DNA from: Zavarzinia marina
GTDB lineage: Bacteria > Pseudomonadota > Alphaproteobacteria > Zavarziniales > Zavarziniaceae
DNA length: 64,000 bases
NCBI RefSeq assembly: GCF_021568905.1
Contig: NZ_JAKGSB010000008.1
Span: 1 to 64,000 of the forward strand
Direction of reading: 5' to 3'
The translations under genes and the position numbers were made by a program. Below, piece after piece: positions 20,184 to 29,442 of the stretch. Positions within the stretch are counted from its first letter, which is position 1. Each line of letters opens with the position of its first letter. The notes beneath the pieces were generated by a model. That model ran no database searches. It saw nothing but the letters and a program-made list of their open reading frames with translations, and was not told the origin of the DNA.

Positions 20184-20960
20184 TCAGCGCTGCTTGAATA
20201 CCGGCTTCCGCTTCTCGACGAAGGCGGCCATGCCTTCCTTCTGGTCCTCGGTGGCGAAGGCGGAATGGAACAGGCGGCGTTCGAACAGCACGCCTTCCGC
20301 CAGCGTCGTCTCGTAGGAGCGATTGACCGCCTGCTTCGCCATGCGCGCGATCGGCTGCGACTTCTCGGCGATGGTGGCGGCGATCTTCATCACCTCGTCC
20401 ATCAGTTCGGCCGCCGGAAAGACGCGGGAGACGAGGCCCGAACGCTCCGCCTCGGCGGCGTCCATCATGCGGCCGGTCAGGCACATGTCCATGGCCTTGG
20501 ACTTGCCGACGAAGCGGGTCAGGCGCTGGGAGCCGCCGATGCCCGGAATGACGCCGAGATTGATCTCCGGCTGGCCGAATTTCGCATTGTCGCCGGCGAT
20601 GATGAAGTCGAACAGCATGGCGAGTTCGCAGCCGCCGCCCAGGGCATAGCCCGACACCGCCGCGATGATCGGCTTGTCGATGGCGCAGATGCGATCATGG
20701 GGTTCGGCGAAGAAGTCGGCCTTGAACATGTCCATATAGGACTGGGGCGCCATCTCCTTGATGTCGGCGCCGGCGGCGAAGGCCTTGGCGCTGCCGGTGA
20801 CGACGATGCAGCCCACGCCCTCGTCGGCGTCGAAGGCTTCGAGGGCGGTGCAGAGTTCACCCAGCAGTTCGGCGTTCAGCGCGTTCAGCGCCTCCGGCCG
20901 GTTCAGGGTGACGAGGCCGACGGCGCCTCGGGTTTCGGCAAGGATGGTGGCATAGGCCAT
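20184..20960 (-). CDS. Enoyl-CoA hydratase
   Basis: A 258-residue crotonase-family enzyme that adds water to trans-2-enoyl-CoA in fatty-acid beta-oxidation. The CoA-binding and oxyanion segment [11 protein letters not shown], the second oxyanion/catalytic region [13 protein letters not shown] with its glutamate, and the second glutamate in [15 protein letters not shown] fit the short-chain enoyl-CoA hydratase class (EchA/ECHS1-like). GGAGTG precedes the ATG at 20960. Location between mutM and rpsT is the conserved alphaproteobacterial order. Length is exactly that of the family. Confidence 0.92.
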   Translation of the reverse strand: MAYATILAETRGAVGLVTLNRPEALNALNAELLGELCTALEAFDADEGVGCIVVTGSAKAFAAGADIKEMAPQSYMDMFKADFFAEPHDRICAIDKPIIAAVSGYALGGGCELAMLFDFIIAGDNAKFGQPEINLGVIPGIGGSQRLTRFVGKSKAMDMCLTGRMMDAAEAERSGLVSRVFPAAELMDEVMKIAATIAEKSQPIARMAKQAVNRSYETTLAEGVLFERRLFHSAFATEDQKEGMAAFVEKRKPVFKQR

Positions 20961-21025
20961 GACGCACTCCGGTACGTTTCCGTTGGTGGTGGTTGATCGC
21001 GCGTCGGGCGGGCTGGCGGCGGAGC

Positions 21026-21448
21026 CTAGAGCGAATGCGGCCGCAGTTCGAAGCGGACGACGACCAGGCCGTCCGCCCCTTCCCCGACGGTGATTTCGAG
21101 AATCTCGGTATCCCGGCGCCAGGTCAGGGCATCGCCGCCCGATCCGTCGCGGGTCCAGCCGAGAGCCGGCAGGCTCTCGAGGTAATAGTGGCGGACGGTC
21201 TCCACGTCGACCTCGCCCCTGGTGTCGACGCCGACGATGCGCCCGCCCGGCGTGTCGAAGACGACGCGGGTGTCGGCCACTTCCGACAGGCCTTCCATCA
21301 GGGGCACGTCCTCCGATCCCGTCAGGAAGCGGGTGGGCGAAGCCGCCGCCGCGGGCGATGCGCCGCCCGGCGCCGTCGGCGCGGCCAGGGTCAGGCCGGC
21401 GACGAGCAGCAGGTGGAAGGCGGCGGGCTTCAGCATGGCGGGGATCAT
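21026..21448 (-). CDS. Hypothetical exported protein
   Basis: A 140-residue protein. Residues 1-36 look like a Sec signal peptide (basic MLKP, hydrophobic [14 protein letters not shown], then an Ala-rich region with AAA-type cleavage sites). The mature part of about 100 residues is strand-rich and ends in a pattern ([24 protein letters not shown]) that recurs in small exported alphaproteobacterial proteins encoded beside mutM. It starts five bases after the mutM stop with a GAGG inside the mutM end, so it is co-transcribed with mutM. Function unknown. Confidence 0.7.
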   Translation of the reverse strand: MIPAMLKPAAFHLLLVAGLTLAAPTAPGGASPAAAASPTRFLTGSEDVPLMEGLSEVADTRVVFDTPGGRIVGVDTRGEVDVETVRHYYLESLPALGWTRDGSGGDALTWRRDTEILEITVGEGADGLVVVRFELRPHSL

Positions 21449-21452
21449 AGCC

Positions 21453-22280
21453 TCATTTCTGGCAGCGCGGACAATAATAGGTCGAACGATTGCTCTGCAC
21501 GATGCGCAGGATCACACTTCGATCGCAGGCCGGACAGGGCGCCCCCTCGCGGTCGTAGACCTTGAAGCTGTGCTGGAAATAGCCGAGTTCGCCGTCGGCC
21601 CGGACATAGTCGCGAAGGGTGGAGCCGCCGGCCGCGATGGCCTCGTTCAGGACGTCGCGAATCGCCGGCACCAGGCGCGCCGCCCGCGCCCCCGCCACCG
21701 TCGCCGCCTCGCGCAGGGGCGAGATCCGGGCGCGGAACAGCGCCTCCGAGACATAGATGTTGCCGAGCCCGGCGACCACCTTCTGGTCGAGCAGCGCCGC
21801 CTTGATCGGCGTCCGCCGCCCGGCCAGGGCCCGCGACAGGGTCGGCCCGTCGAAGCGGTTGCCCAGCGGCTCGGGCCCGATGCCGGCCAGCAGGGGATGG
21901 CCGTCGAGCGTGTCGCGGTGGTCGAGCACCATCAGGCCGAAGCGGCGGTGATCGTTGAAGATCACCCAGGGCCCCTCGACCGTCTCGAAGGTGACGTGAT
22001 CGTGGGGCTTCGGGTCCGGCATCGCCCCTTCGCCCACATGCATCCGCCCCGACATGCCGAGATGGCCGATCAGGACCGTGCCGTCGTCCATTTCCCACAG
22101 CATGTATTTGGCGCGGCGCCGGATGGCCGCGACGATTCGCCCTTCGAGCCGGGCCGAGAGATCGACCGGCAGGGGCAGGCGCAGGTCGGGCCGGCGCGCC
22201 ACGACCCGGGAGAGACGCCGCCCCTCGAGGGCGAGGGCGAGGCCCCGGCAGACGGTTTCGACTTCAGGGAGTTCGGGCAT
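21453..22280 (-). CDS. mutM: Formamidopyrimidine-DNA glycosylase
   Basis: A 275-residue base-excision repair enzyme (Fpg) that removes 8-oxoguanine and formamidopyrimidines and cleaves the strand by beta,delta-elimination. The catalytic N-terminus MPELPEVE supplies P2 as nucleophile and E3. The helix-two-turn-helix contains [12 protein letters not shown], and the C-terminal zinc finger is CPACDRS ... YYCPRCQK with four cysteines. All key residues are present. It diverges from ubiE with a 126-base gap that contains an inverted repeat. Confidence 0.97.
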   Translation of the reverse strand: MPELPEVETVCRGLALALEGRRLSRVVARRPDLRLPLPVDLSARLEGRIVAAIRRRAKYMLWEMDDGTVLIGHLGMSGRMHVGEGAMPDPKPHDHVTFETVEGPWVIFNDHRRFGLMVLDHRDTLDGHPLLAGIGPEPLGNRFDGPTLSRALAGRRTPIKAALLDQKVVAGLGNIYVSEALFRARISPLREAATVAGARAARLVPAIRDVLNEAIAAGGSTLRDYVRADGELGYFQHSFKVYDREGAPCPACDRSVILRIVQSNRSTYYCPRCQK

Positions 22281-22295
22281 GGCCGAAGCCTAGAG

Positions 22296-22328
22296 CGAAT
22301 TGCCGATTCGACGAATTGGCAATTCGTC
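22296..22328. promoter_or_regulatory. Overlapping inverted repeats between mutM and ubiE
   Basis: CGAATTGCC (22296-22304) pairs with GGCAATTCG (22318-22326). The same right arm also takes part in a perfect hairpin GACGAATT-GGC-AATTCGTC (22310-22328). The two structures exclude each other. Being in a divergent promoter gap, it may be a repressor site or an RNA switch in the ubiE leader; no known motif was recognised. Confidence 0.45.
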
Positions 22329-22406
22329 GGCGTCCGCCGCCCTGCGCCGTTTCGCGCCGGAAACCGCGCTGGCGGGCTCTCCCGCTCGGCGCTATGGTGT
22401 CGCGCC

Positions 22407-23168
22407 ATGAACGCCGATACGCCCGCCGACGAAAAGCTCACCCATTTCGGTTTCGAGACCGTGCCCGAGGACGACAAGGCGCGCCGGGTGCGCGGCGTCT
22501 TCGATGCGGTCGCCAGCCGTTACGACGTCATGAACGACCTGATGTCGGGCGGCGTGCACCGGATCTGGAAGGCCGCCATGATCGACTGGCTGGCGCCCTC
22601 GCCCGGCAGCCGTCTGCTGGATGTCGCGGGCGGCACCGGCGACATCGCCTTCCGCTTCCTTGATCGGGCGGGGCCGGGATCCCACGTCACCGTCGCCGAC
22701 ATCAACGCGGAGATGATCCTGGTCGGGCGCGACCGCGCCCTCGACCAGGGCCGTCTCGATCTCGACTGGACCGTGGGCGATGCCGAGAAACTGCCGTTCA
22801 AGGAGCGCAGTTTCGACTATGTCACCATCGCCTTCGGCATCCGCAACGTCACCCGCATCAAGGCGGCGCTGGCCGACATGCGCCGGGTGCTGAAGCCGGG
22901 CGGGCGCTTCATGTGCCTCGAATTCTCCAAGGTCGTGGTGCCGGGCATGGACAAGGTCTACGACGAATATTCGTTCCGCATGATCCCCCAGATCGGCAAG
23001 CTGGTGACCGGCAATGCCGACGCCTATCGCTATCTGGTCGAGAGCATCCGCCGCTTTCCGGATCAGGAAACCTTCGCGTCCTGGCTGCGAGAAGCCGGTT
23101 TCGAGCAGGTGAAATACCGCAACCTGACCGCCGGCGTCGCCGCGATCCACACCGGCTGGCGGCTGTAG
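22407..23168 (+). CDS. ubiE: Ubiquinone/menaquinone C-methyltransferase UbiE
   Basis: A 253-residue SAM-dependent methyltransferase that carries out the C-methylation of demethoxy-ubiquinol in ubiquinone synthesis (and demethylmenaquinol in organisms making menaquinone). Motif I reads [15 protein letters not shown] (about 72-86), followed by a [19 protein letters not shown] stretch and the late FHTGW-like ending IHTGWRL. It lies six bases before ubiB on the same strand, an operon typical of alphaproteobacteria. The ATG at 22407 agrees with the N-terminus of homologues, which begin shortly before FGFETV. Confidence 0.95.
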   Translation: MNADTPADEKLTHFGFETVPEDDKARRVRGVFDAVASRYDVMNDLMSGGVHRIWKAAMIDWLAPSPGSRLLDVAGGTGDIAFRFLDRAGPGSHVTVADINAEMILVGRDRALDQGRLDLDWTVGDAEKLPFKERSFDYVTIAFGIRNVTRIKAALADMRRVLKPGGRFMCLEFSKVVVPGMDKVYDEYSFRMIPQIGKLVTGNADAYRYLVESIRRFPDQETFASWLREAGFEQVKYRNLTAGVAAIHTGWRL

Positions 23169-23174
23169 ACCTTC

Positions 23175-24740
23175 ATGCTCCGCGCTCTTCGCCATGGTTT
23201 CCGCCTGTTCCGGGTCGCCCGTCGGCTCGCCGTTCACGACGCCCTGTTCCCGAGCGAGATCGTCGCCGAGATGCCGGCCTTCGCCCGCCTGGGGCGCAAG
23301 GTCCTGTCGATCCAGCTCCGCCCCCGGCGCCGCCCAGACGTCGAGGGCAAGAGCCCGGGCGAGCGCCTGGCGCTGGCGCTCGGCAGCCTGGGCCCCACCT
23401 ACATCAAGCTGGGCCAGAGCCTGGCCGCCCGCCCGGATCTGGTCGGCGAACAGGTCGCCCGCGCGCTCGCCCAGTTGCAGGACCGGGTGCCGCCGTTCCC
23501 GGCGGCGGAAGCGCGGCGCATCATCGAATACGAGCTGATGCATCCGATCGCGGAGGTGTTCCAGTCGATCGAGGACGTGCCGGTCGCCGCCGCCTCCATC
23601 GCCCAGGTTCATTTCGCCGTCACCACCGAGGGCCGGGACGTCGCCGTGAAGGTGCTGCGGCCGGGAATCGAGCCGGCCTTCCGTCGCGACCTCGACGCCC
23701 TCGCCTGGGCCGCCGCCTTCGCCGAGCGCCACATCCCGCCGCTGCGCAGGCTTCGCCCGCGCGAGACGGTGCGGACCCTGGCCGAGGTTTCCTTCCTCGA
23801 GATGGACCTCCGGCTCGAGGCGGCGGCGGCCTCGGAACTCTCCCTGTCGCTGGCGGAGGAAGGGCGCGTGCGCGCCCCCGCCGTCGACTGGTCGCGCACC
23901 GCGCGCCGGGTGCTGACGGTCGATCGGGTGAAGGGCATCCCGATCGGCGACCGCGCCGCCCTGGTCGCCGCCGGCCACGACCCCAAGGCCCTGGCCGCGA
24001 CCCTGATGCAGAGTTTCCTCGACCAGGCGCTGGGCCATGGCTTCTTCCACGCCGACCTGCACCAGGGCAATCTCTTCGTCGCCGCGGACGGCGCCATCGT
24101 CGTCATCGACTTCGGCATCATGGGCCGGCTGTCGCGGCCCATGCGCCGCTTCATGGCCGAGACCCTGATCGGCTTCATCACCGCCGACTACATGCGCGTC
24201 GCCCGCGTCCATGCCGAGGCCGGCATCCTGCCGTCCCACAAGTCGGTCGAGCTGTTCGCCCAGGCGCTGCGCTCCATCGGCGAGCCGATCCTGGGCCGGC
24301 CGACGCGCGAGATTTCGATCGCCCGCCTGCTGCAGCAATTGTTCATGGTGACCGAGACCTTCGCCATGGAGACCCAGCCCGATCTCCTTCTCCTGCAGAA
24401 GACCATGGTGGTGGTCGAGGGCGTCTGCGGCGGGCTCGATCCCGACATGAACATCTGGGAGGTTTCGCGCCCGGTGGTGGAGAAATGGCTGATCGCCACC
24501 TTCTCGCCCGAGCATCGCCTGCTCGACGCCGCCGAAGGCGCCGCCGGCATCGCCCGGCGCCTGCCCGGCCTGATGGAGAAGCTCGAAAAACTGGGCGCCC
24601 AGGTCACCGAGAGCGGACTGCGCCTGCACCCCGAGACGGCGAAGGCGATCGCCGCCGGCCAGGCCGCCACCCAGCGCCGCCTGTGGTGGGCCGTGCTGGC
24701 GCTCGCCGCCGCCGTCGTGGTGCTGGCCGTGACCGACTGA
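23175..24740 (+). CDS. ubiB: Ubiquinone biosynthesis kinase-like protein UbiB
   Basis: This 521-residue atypical protein-kinase-like ATPase (ABC1/ADCK/UbiB family) is needed for ubiquinone synthesis, probably helping lipid precursors reach the enzymes. The family KxGQ motif (YIKLGQSLAARPD), the Ala-rich nucleotide loop (VAAASIAQVHFA), the lysine in VAVKVLRPG, HADLHQGNLF and the metal-binding DFG (VIDFGIMGRL) are all intact. A C-terminal hydrophobic segment (WWAVLALAAAVVVLAV) anchors it in the inner membrane. It is co-transcribed with ubiE. Its stop abuts the stop of the convergent lipoprotein gene. Confidence 0.95.
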   Translation: MLRALRHGFRLFRVARRLAVHDALFPSEIVAEMPAFARLGRKVLSIQLRPRRRPDVEGKSPGERLALALGSLGPTYIKLGQSLAARPDLVGEQVARALAQLQDRVPPFPAAEARRIIEYELMHPIAEVFQSIEDVPVAAASIAQVHFAVTTEGRDVAVKVLRPGIEPAFRRDLDALAWAAAFAERHIPPLRRLRPRETVRTLAEVSFLEMDLRLEAAAASELSLSLAEEGRVRAPAVDWSRTARRVLTVDRVKGIPIGDRAALVAAGHDPKALAATLMQSFLDQALGHGFFHADLHQGNLFVAADGAIVVIDFGIMGRLSRPMRRFMAETLIGFITADYMRVARVHAEAGILPSHKSVELFAQALRSIGEPILGRPTREISIARLLQQLFMVTETFAMETQPDLLLLQKTMVVVEGVCGGLDPDMNIWEVSRPVVEKWLIATFSPEHRLLDAAEGAAGIARRLPGLMEKLEKLGAQVTESGLRLHPETAKAIAAGQAATQRRLWWAVLALAAAVVVLAVTD

Positions 24741-25298
24741 TCAGGACGCTTTCGCCAGTTCGGTATCCAGGCAATTGCGCCATTCGCGGCGGCCGTTGGC
24801 GCTGCCGTTCAGGCCGACCGCCATCATGAAGCCGGGCACTTCGTCGACCGTCACCGAGAGATTGCCGCCCTTGGCGAATGCGTCGAGGAAGGCGTCGCGG
24901 CCGCCGGCCGGGATCGCCATGGAGAGGTCGGTGCCGACATGCTGGGTCCGGGTGGGGCGGAATTCGCGGCCGTCGATGGCGATCAGGGCATGGCGTTCCG
25001 CCGTTCCCGCCGCCTTCGGCAGATCGGGCGCGCGAACACCGATATAGAGATCGGTCGAAACGTCGGGCCGCGTCCCCGCGATCCAGAACCGTCGGTCACC
25101 CTCGCCCGTGCGCAGCAGCGTGCAGACCGCGAAGGCCCGGCCCTTGGAATCATGCATCTCGCTGGCCCCGACCTGCCAGTTGCCGGGCAGCGAGGCCAGG
25201 CTGTGCGGTGGCGCCGCCGTCGGTTCGAGCAGCGTTTCGCAGGCACCCAGCCCGAGGCAGGCCACGCCCAGGACCAGCATCTTGACGATCGCACGCAT
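24741..25298 (-). CDS. Hypothetical lipoprotein
   Basis: A 185-residue protein with a lipoprotein signal: basic start, hydrophobic MLVLGVACLGLG and lipobox LGAC with C20. The mature part has a pattern of about 160 residues without a family I recognise (GNWQVGASEMHDSKGRAFAV ... GREWRNCLDTELAKAS), containing one more pair of cysteines that could form a disulfide. GGGGGAGA stands in front of the ATG at 25298. It is expected to be anchored to the inner or outer membrane. It lies alone between the convergent ubiB and divergent coaBC. Confidence 0.7.
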   Translation of the reverse strand: MRAIVKMLVLGVACLGLGACETLLEPTAAPPHSLASLPGNWQVGASEMHDSKGRAFAVCTLLRTGEGDRRFWIAGTRPDVSTDLYIGVRAPDLPKAAGTAERHALIAIDGREFRPTRTQHVGTDLSMAIPAGGRDAFLDAFAKGGNLSVTVDEVPGFMMAVGLNGSANGRREWRNCLDTELAKAS

Positions 25299-25442
25299 GG
25301 TTTCTCCCCCAACCTGTCCCCACCCGGTCTTAAGAACGCGCCGGCCCAGGGTCAACGATATTTCGCGCCGCACAATACCGCATTCCGCTCGTCAATATCA
25401 TTGAATTCCACCAGTTGTACGTATAAATAAGCATACCTCATC

Positions 25443-26699
25443 ATGGCCACCGGACGCGACATGAGCGACGACGACAAACGGGCGGAAAGACGCATTCTCC
25501 TGATCGTCGGGGGCGGCATCGCCGCCTATAAGGCGCTGGAGCTGACGCGCCGCCTGCGCGAGCGGGGCATCGCCGTCCGTGCCGTGCTGACCCGCGCCGG
25601 CCAGCAGTTCATCACCCCCCTGTCGCTGTCCGCCATCACCGGGGACAAGGTCTATACCGACCTCTTCTCCCTGACGGACGAGGCGGACATGGGCCACATC
25701 CAGCTCTCGCGCGATGCCGATCTGGTCGTGGTCTGCCCGGCGACCGCCGACCTGATGGCCAAGATGGCCGCCGGCATCGCCGACGATCTGGCGACCACCG
25801 CGCTGCTCGCCACCGACAAGCCGGTGCTGATCGCGCCTGCCATGAACGTCCGCATGTGGAACCACAAGGCGACAAGGCGCAACCATGCCCGCCTGCTGGC
25901 GGACGGCATCATGGCCGTCGGCCCGGACGACGGCGACATGGCCTGCGGCGAATTCGGCCCCGGCCGCCTGGCGGAGCCGGCCGACATCCTGGAGAAGATC
26001 GAAGCCTTCTTCCGCTCGCGCGGGGAACAGCCGATGGTCGGCAAGCGCGTCGTCGTCACCTCCGGCCCGACCCACGAGCCGATCGATCCCGTGCGCTACA
26101 TCGCCAACCGTTCCTCGGGTCAGCAGGGCCATGCCCTCGCGTCCGCCCTCGCCGCGCTGGGGGCTCAGGTCACCCTGGTCTCGGGCCCCGTCAGCCTGGC
26201 CGATCCCGCCGGTGTCGAGGTCCGCCACGTCGAGACCGCGCGCCAGATGGCGGCGGCGGTCGACGCCGCCCTGCCCGCCGACGTGGTCGTCTGCGCCGCC
26301 GCCGTCGCCGACTGGCGGGTCGCGGGCGAGGCGGACCAGAAGATCAAGAAGGACGGCAGCGGTCAGGCACCGGCCCTCGCCTTCGTCGAAAACCCCGACA
26401 TCCTCGCCACCGTGTCGCGCGCCGGCCCCCGGCGTCCGCCCCTGGTGGTCGGCTTCGCCGCCGAGACCGAGAAGGTGGTCGAGCACGCCAAGGCCAAGCT
26501 GGCACGCAAGAACTGCGACTGGATCATCGCCAACGACGTCGGCGCCGGGCCCGAGGGCGGCGTGATGGGCGCGCCCGACAACGCCATCCACATCGTCACC
26601 GCGGACGGGGTCGAATCCTGGCCCCGCCTCGCCAAAACCGAAGTGGCGACGCGCCTCGCCGCGCGCATCGCCCAGACCGTCAAGGAACGGAACATCTGA
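25443..26699 (+). CDS. coaBC: Bifunctional phosphopantothenoylcysteine decarboxylase / phosphopantothenate-cysteine ligase
   Basis: A 418-residue fusion catalysing two steps of coenzyme A synthesis. The N-terminal FMN-binding CoaC domain (about 20-195) shows [21 protein letters not shown] and the catalytic-cysteine loop [13 protein letters not shown]. The C-terminal CoaB domain (about 200-400) begins [24 protein letters not shown] and uses CTP to ligate cysteine. Both active sites look intact. ATG 25443 and ATG 25461 are both possible; neither has a strong ribosome site. The stop overlaps the start of the Rrf2 gene (TGATG), so these two are coupled. Confidence 0.95.
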   Translation: MATGRDMSDDDKRAERRILLIVGGGIAAYKALELTRRLRERGIAVRAVLTRAGQQFITPLSLSAITGDKVYTDLFSLTDEADMGHIQLSRDADLVVVCPATADLMAKMAAGIADDLATTALLATDKPVLIAPAMNVRMWNHKATRRNHARLLADGIMAVGPDDGDMACGEFGPGRLAEPADILEKIEAFFRSRGEQPMVGKRVVVTSGPTHEPIDPVRYIANRSSGQQGHALASALAALGAQVTLVSGPVSLADPAGVEVRHVETARQMAAAVDAALPADVVVCAAAVADWRVAGEADQKIKKDGSGQAPALAFVENPDILATVSRAGPRRPPLVVGFAAETEKVVEHAKAKLARKNCDWIIANDVGAGPEGGVMGAPDNAIHIVTADGVESWPRLAKTEVATRLAARIAQTVKERNI

Positions 26700-27160
26700 T
26701 GCTACGCCTCTCGCGCAAGATGCTCTTCGCCCTCGAGGCGGTGGTCGACATCGCCTACAACGCCCGGCCCGAGCCGGTGCAGTCGAAGGAGATCACGCGC
26801 CGCCAGGGCATTCCGCAACGTTATCTGGAACAGGTGATGCAGCAATTGGTCCATGCCGGCGTGCTGAAGGGCGTGCGCGGGCCGAAGGGCGGCTATCGTC
26901 TGGCGCGGGAACGCCGGCGCATCACCGTGGGCGAGATCATCCGCACCGTCGGCGCCTTCGAGGCCGGCGACGAGGACGACGGCGACGGCGCGCCGATGTC
27001 GTCGGAACTGGGCCGGAAGGTGGTGCAGCCGCTCTGGTCCGAACTGCACGAGACGATCATGAGCAAGCTCGATTCCATCACGGTCGAGGATCTGTGCCGC
27101 CGGGCCGAAGGCGCCGGCGTCAAGGCCGAAGGGCGCGAGCGGATGGATTTCGAGATCTGA
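26699..27160 (+). CDS. Rrf2 family transcriptional regulator (CymR-like)
   Basis: A 153-residue winged-helix regulator of the Rrf2 family. The DNA-binding part (about 1-85) reads [12 protein letters not shown]-like, [21 protein letters not shown] and [15 protein letters not shown]. The three-cysteine Fe-S cluster of IscR is absent: the only cysteine is near the C-terminus (DLCRRAEG), so it resembles CymR-type members that sense cysteine metabolism by binding CysK. Its gene overlaps the coaBC stop and lies 47 bases before cysK, which supports a role in control of cysteine synthesis. That regulatory link is inference. Confidence 0.85.
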   Translation: MLRLSRKMLFALEAVVDIAYNARPEPVQSKEITRRQGIPQRYLEQVMQQLVHAGVLKGVRGPKGGYRLARERRRITVGEIIRTVGAFEAGDEDDGDGAPMSSELGRKVVQPLWSELHETIMSKLDSITVEDLCRRAEGAGVKAEGRERMDFEI

Positions 27161-27207
27161 GCCCCCCACATCTGAAGAACGGCGAACCGCATTCCAGGAG
27201 AACCAGA

Positions 27208-28167
27208 ATGACCACGGCAACCAAGCCCGGGCGCGGCCGCGTCTACGACAGCATCACGGAAACCATCGGCTCCACCCCGCTGGTGCGCCTGCACCGGATG
27301 GCGGAACAGCACGGCGCCAAGGCCGACGTCCTCGCCAAGCTCGAATTCTTCAACCCGCTGTCCAGCGTGAAGGACCGGATCGGCGTCGCCATGATCGAGG
27401 CGCTGGAAGCGGCCGGCAAGATCAAGCCCGGCGCCACCCTGGTGGAGCCGACCTCGGGCAATACCGGCATCGCGCTCGCCTTCGTCGCGGCGGCCAAGGG
27501 CTATCGCCTGATCCTGTGCATGCCCGAATCGATGTCGATGGAACGGCGCAAGATGCTGCTGCTGCTCGGCGCCGAACTCGAACTGACGCCGCCCGAAAAG
27601 GGCATGCGCGGCGCCATCAACCGGGCGGAGGAACTGATCAAGGAAATCCCCGGCGCGGTGATCCCGCAGCAGTTCGACAATCCGGCCAACCCCGCCATCC
27701 ACCGCGTCACCACGGCGGAGGAAATCTGGAACGACACCGAGGGCAAGGTGGACGTGGTCATCTCCGGCGTCGGCACCGGCGGCACCATCACCGGCATCGG
27801 CACCGTCCTGAAGAAGCTGAAGCCCACGGTGAAGATGATCGCGGTCGAGCCGGAGGACAGCCCGGTCCTGTCCGGCGGCCAGCCCGGCCCGCACAAGATC
27901 CAGGGCATCGGTGCCGGCTTCGTGCCCTCGATCCTGGACCGCTCGGTGATCGACGAGATCATCACCATCGGCAATGAGACCGCCTTCGAGACCGCGCGCC
28001 AGGCCGCCCGCCTGGAAGGCATCGCCTGCGGCATTTCCTCGGGCGCGGCGCTTTCCGCCGCCCTCGAGGTCGCGGCCCGGCCCGAGATGGCGGGCAAGAC
28101 CGTGATCGCCATCATCCCGAGCTTCGCCGAGCGCTATCTCTCGACCGCCCTGTTCGACGGTCTTTGA
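27208..28167 (+). CDS. cysK: Cysteine synthase A (O-acetylserine sulfhydrylase)
   Basis: This 319-residue PLP enzyme makes L-cysteine from O-acetylserine and sulfide. The PLP lysine is in [11 protein letters not shown], the substrate loop is [10 protein letters not shown], the phosphate-binding loop [12 protein letters not shown], and the C-terminal GISSGAAL is typical. An AGGAG lies eight bases before the ATG at 27208. It is directly downstream of an Rrf2 regulator and links to sulfate uptake encoded at 45-49 kb. A repeat element with strong hairpins (28181-28260) follows 13 bases after the stop and could terminate transcription. Confidence 0.95.
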   Translation: MTTATKPGRGRVYDSITETIGSTPLVRLHRMAEQHGAKADVLAKLEFFNPLSSVKDRIGVAMIEALEAAGKIKPGATLVEPTSGNTGIALAFVAAAKGYRLILCMPESMSMERRKMLLLLGAELELTPPEKGMRGAINRAEELIKEIPGAVIPQQFDNPANPAIHRVTTAEEIWNDTEGKVDVVISGVGTGGTITGIGTVLKKLKPTVKMIAVEPEDSPVLSGGQPGPHKIQGIGAGFVPSILDRSVIDEIITIGNETAFETARQAARLEGIACGISSGAALSAALEVAARPEMAGKTVIAIIPSFAERYLSTALFDGL

Positions 28168-28180
28168 TCGAAGCCCTTCA

Positions 28181-28260
28181 CGTCGTCCCGGCGAAGGCCG
28201 GGACCTCGTGACGAGAAGGCGCCCCTCCGGCGAAAGGCCCCGGCCTTCGCCGGGGCGACG
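28181..28260 (+). repeat. 80-bp paired-hairpin repeat, copy 2
   Basis: Begins CGTCGTCCCGGCGAAGG, ends GGCCTTCGCCGGGGCGACG. Left hairpin CCCGGCGAAGGCCGGG and right hairpin CCCCGGCCTTCGCCGGGG flank a 33-base core containing GACGAGAAGGCG. It is the same element as 20091-20170 in the other orientation and of identical length. It fills the gap between convergent cysK and thiolase genes. It resembles the BIME/REP-like intergenic repeats common in proteobacteria. Confidence 0.8.
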
Positions 28261-28287
28261 CACTTATTGTCAGCAACGCCTTATTTA

Positions 28288-29442
28288 TTACAGCGTCTCC
28301 TCCAGCCCGAGGATCGCGGTCACCTGGGACGACCAGTGGCCGCCGTTGCCGTGGCAGAGCGCGACCTTCGGGTCCGGCAACTGCCGGGCGCCGCATTCGC
28401 CGCGCAACTGGCGCACCGCCTCGATCAGCAGGAACAGCCCGTACATGCCGGGATGGACGCAGGACAGGCCGCCGCCGTTGGTGTTGAGCGGAAAGCCGCC
28501 GCCGTGGCGCAGCTTGCCGTCGGCGACGAAGCGCCCGCCTTCCCCCTTCGGGCAGAAGCCAAGATCTTCCAGGAACATGATCGGCGTGATGGTGAAGGCG
28601 TCGTAGAGCATGACGAGGTCGAGGTCGTCATGGCCGACCCCGGCCATCTCCATCGCCCGAGGGCCCGACCGGCTGGCGGACGACACGGTCAGATCCGGCA
28701 TGCTGGAAACCCAGCGGTGCCAGTTCTCCGCCGCGACGCCGAGCATGTAGACAGGCGCCTTCGGGAAATCCTTCGCCCGGTCGGCCCGGGTCATGATCAC
28801 GGCCCCCGCCCCGTCGGTGACGAGACAGCAGTCGCGCAGGGTGAGGGGGTCGGAGACCATGCGCGCCGACAGCACGTCCTCGATCGAGAGCGGGCCCCGG
28901 GCCGTCGCTTCGGGATTGAGGTTGGCCCAGGTCCGGGCCGCCACGGCGACTTCCGCCAGATGTTCGCGCGTGGTGCCGAATTCATGCATGTGGCGCGCGG
29001 CGGCCAGCGCATAGGGCGTCACCGCATAGCGCGGCTTGTAGGGCGCCTCGAACGGCACGACCTCGGAGCTGGAGACGAATTTGCCCGCCCCCGTCTTCTG
29101 GTTCGAGCCATAGGTGATCAGCGCCACCTCGCAGAGCCCGACGTCGAGCGCCAGCGCGGCCCATTGCATATGGGCGAGGAAGGAACCGCCGCCCGTGTTC
29201 GTGCCCTCGGTCACCTTGGGCCGAAGCCCCAGATATTCGGCGACGTTCACCGCCGGCATGGCGTTGACCATGGTCGCCGAGAAGACGCCGTCGATGTCCG
29301 ACAGTTTCAGGCCGCAGTCGGCGAGCGCGGCATGGGTGGCGTCGCCGACGAGATCGAAGGCGCTGCGACCGGCGGCGCTGCCGATCCCGGCCTGACCGGC
29401 GCCGACGATCGCGGCCGAGCCGCGAAGGGACCTGCCCGCCAT
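28288..29442 (-). CDS. Thiolase-family protein (acetyl-CoA acetyltransferase/SCP-x type)
   Basis: A 384-residue thiolase-like protein related to the SCP-x / lipid-transfer group that is usually paired with a DUF35 protein. Visible are IVGAGQAGIG at the N-terminus, the usual GGGSFLAHMQWA region where the nucleophile would be, DAFTITPIMFLEDLGF, and HGNGGHWSSQ near the end. The position of the nucleophilic cysteine of degradative thiolases is occupied by another residue (TGGGS), as is common in this subfamily, which may catalyse a retro-aldol type cleavage. The start codon shares one base with the stop of the DUF35 gene (TGATG), so the two are translated together and probably form a complex. Confidence 0.82.
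   Translation of the reverse strand: MAGRSLRGSAAIVGAGQAGIGSAAGRSAFDLVGDATHAALADCGLKLSDIDGVFSATMVNAMPAVNVAEYLGLRPKVTEGTNTGGGSFLAHMQWAALALDVGLCEVALITYGSNQKTGAGKFVSSSEVVPFEAPYKPRYAVTPYALAAARHMHEFGTTREHLAEVAVAARTWANLNPEATARGPLSIEDVLSARMVSDPLTLRDCCLVTDGAGAVIMTRADRAKDFPKAPVYMLGVAAENWHRWVSSMPDLTVSSASRSGPRAMEMAGVGHDDLDLVMLYDAFTITPIMFLEDLGFCPKGEGGRFVADGKLRHGGGFPLNTNGGGLSCVHPGMYGLFLLIEAVRQLRGECGARQLPDPKVALCHGNGGHWSSQVTAILGLEETL

Noticed and set aside
22392-24629. A 745-codon frame opposite ubiE-ubiB
   Set aside because: The plus-strand genes are clear; the minus frame has only His/Gln/Gly-rich low-complexity sequence.
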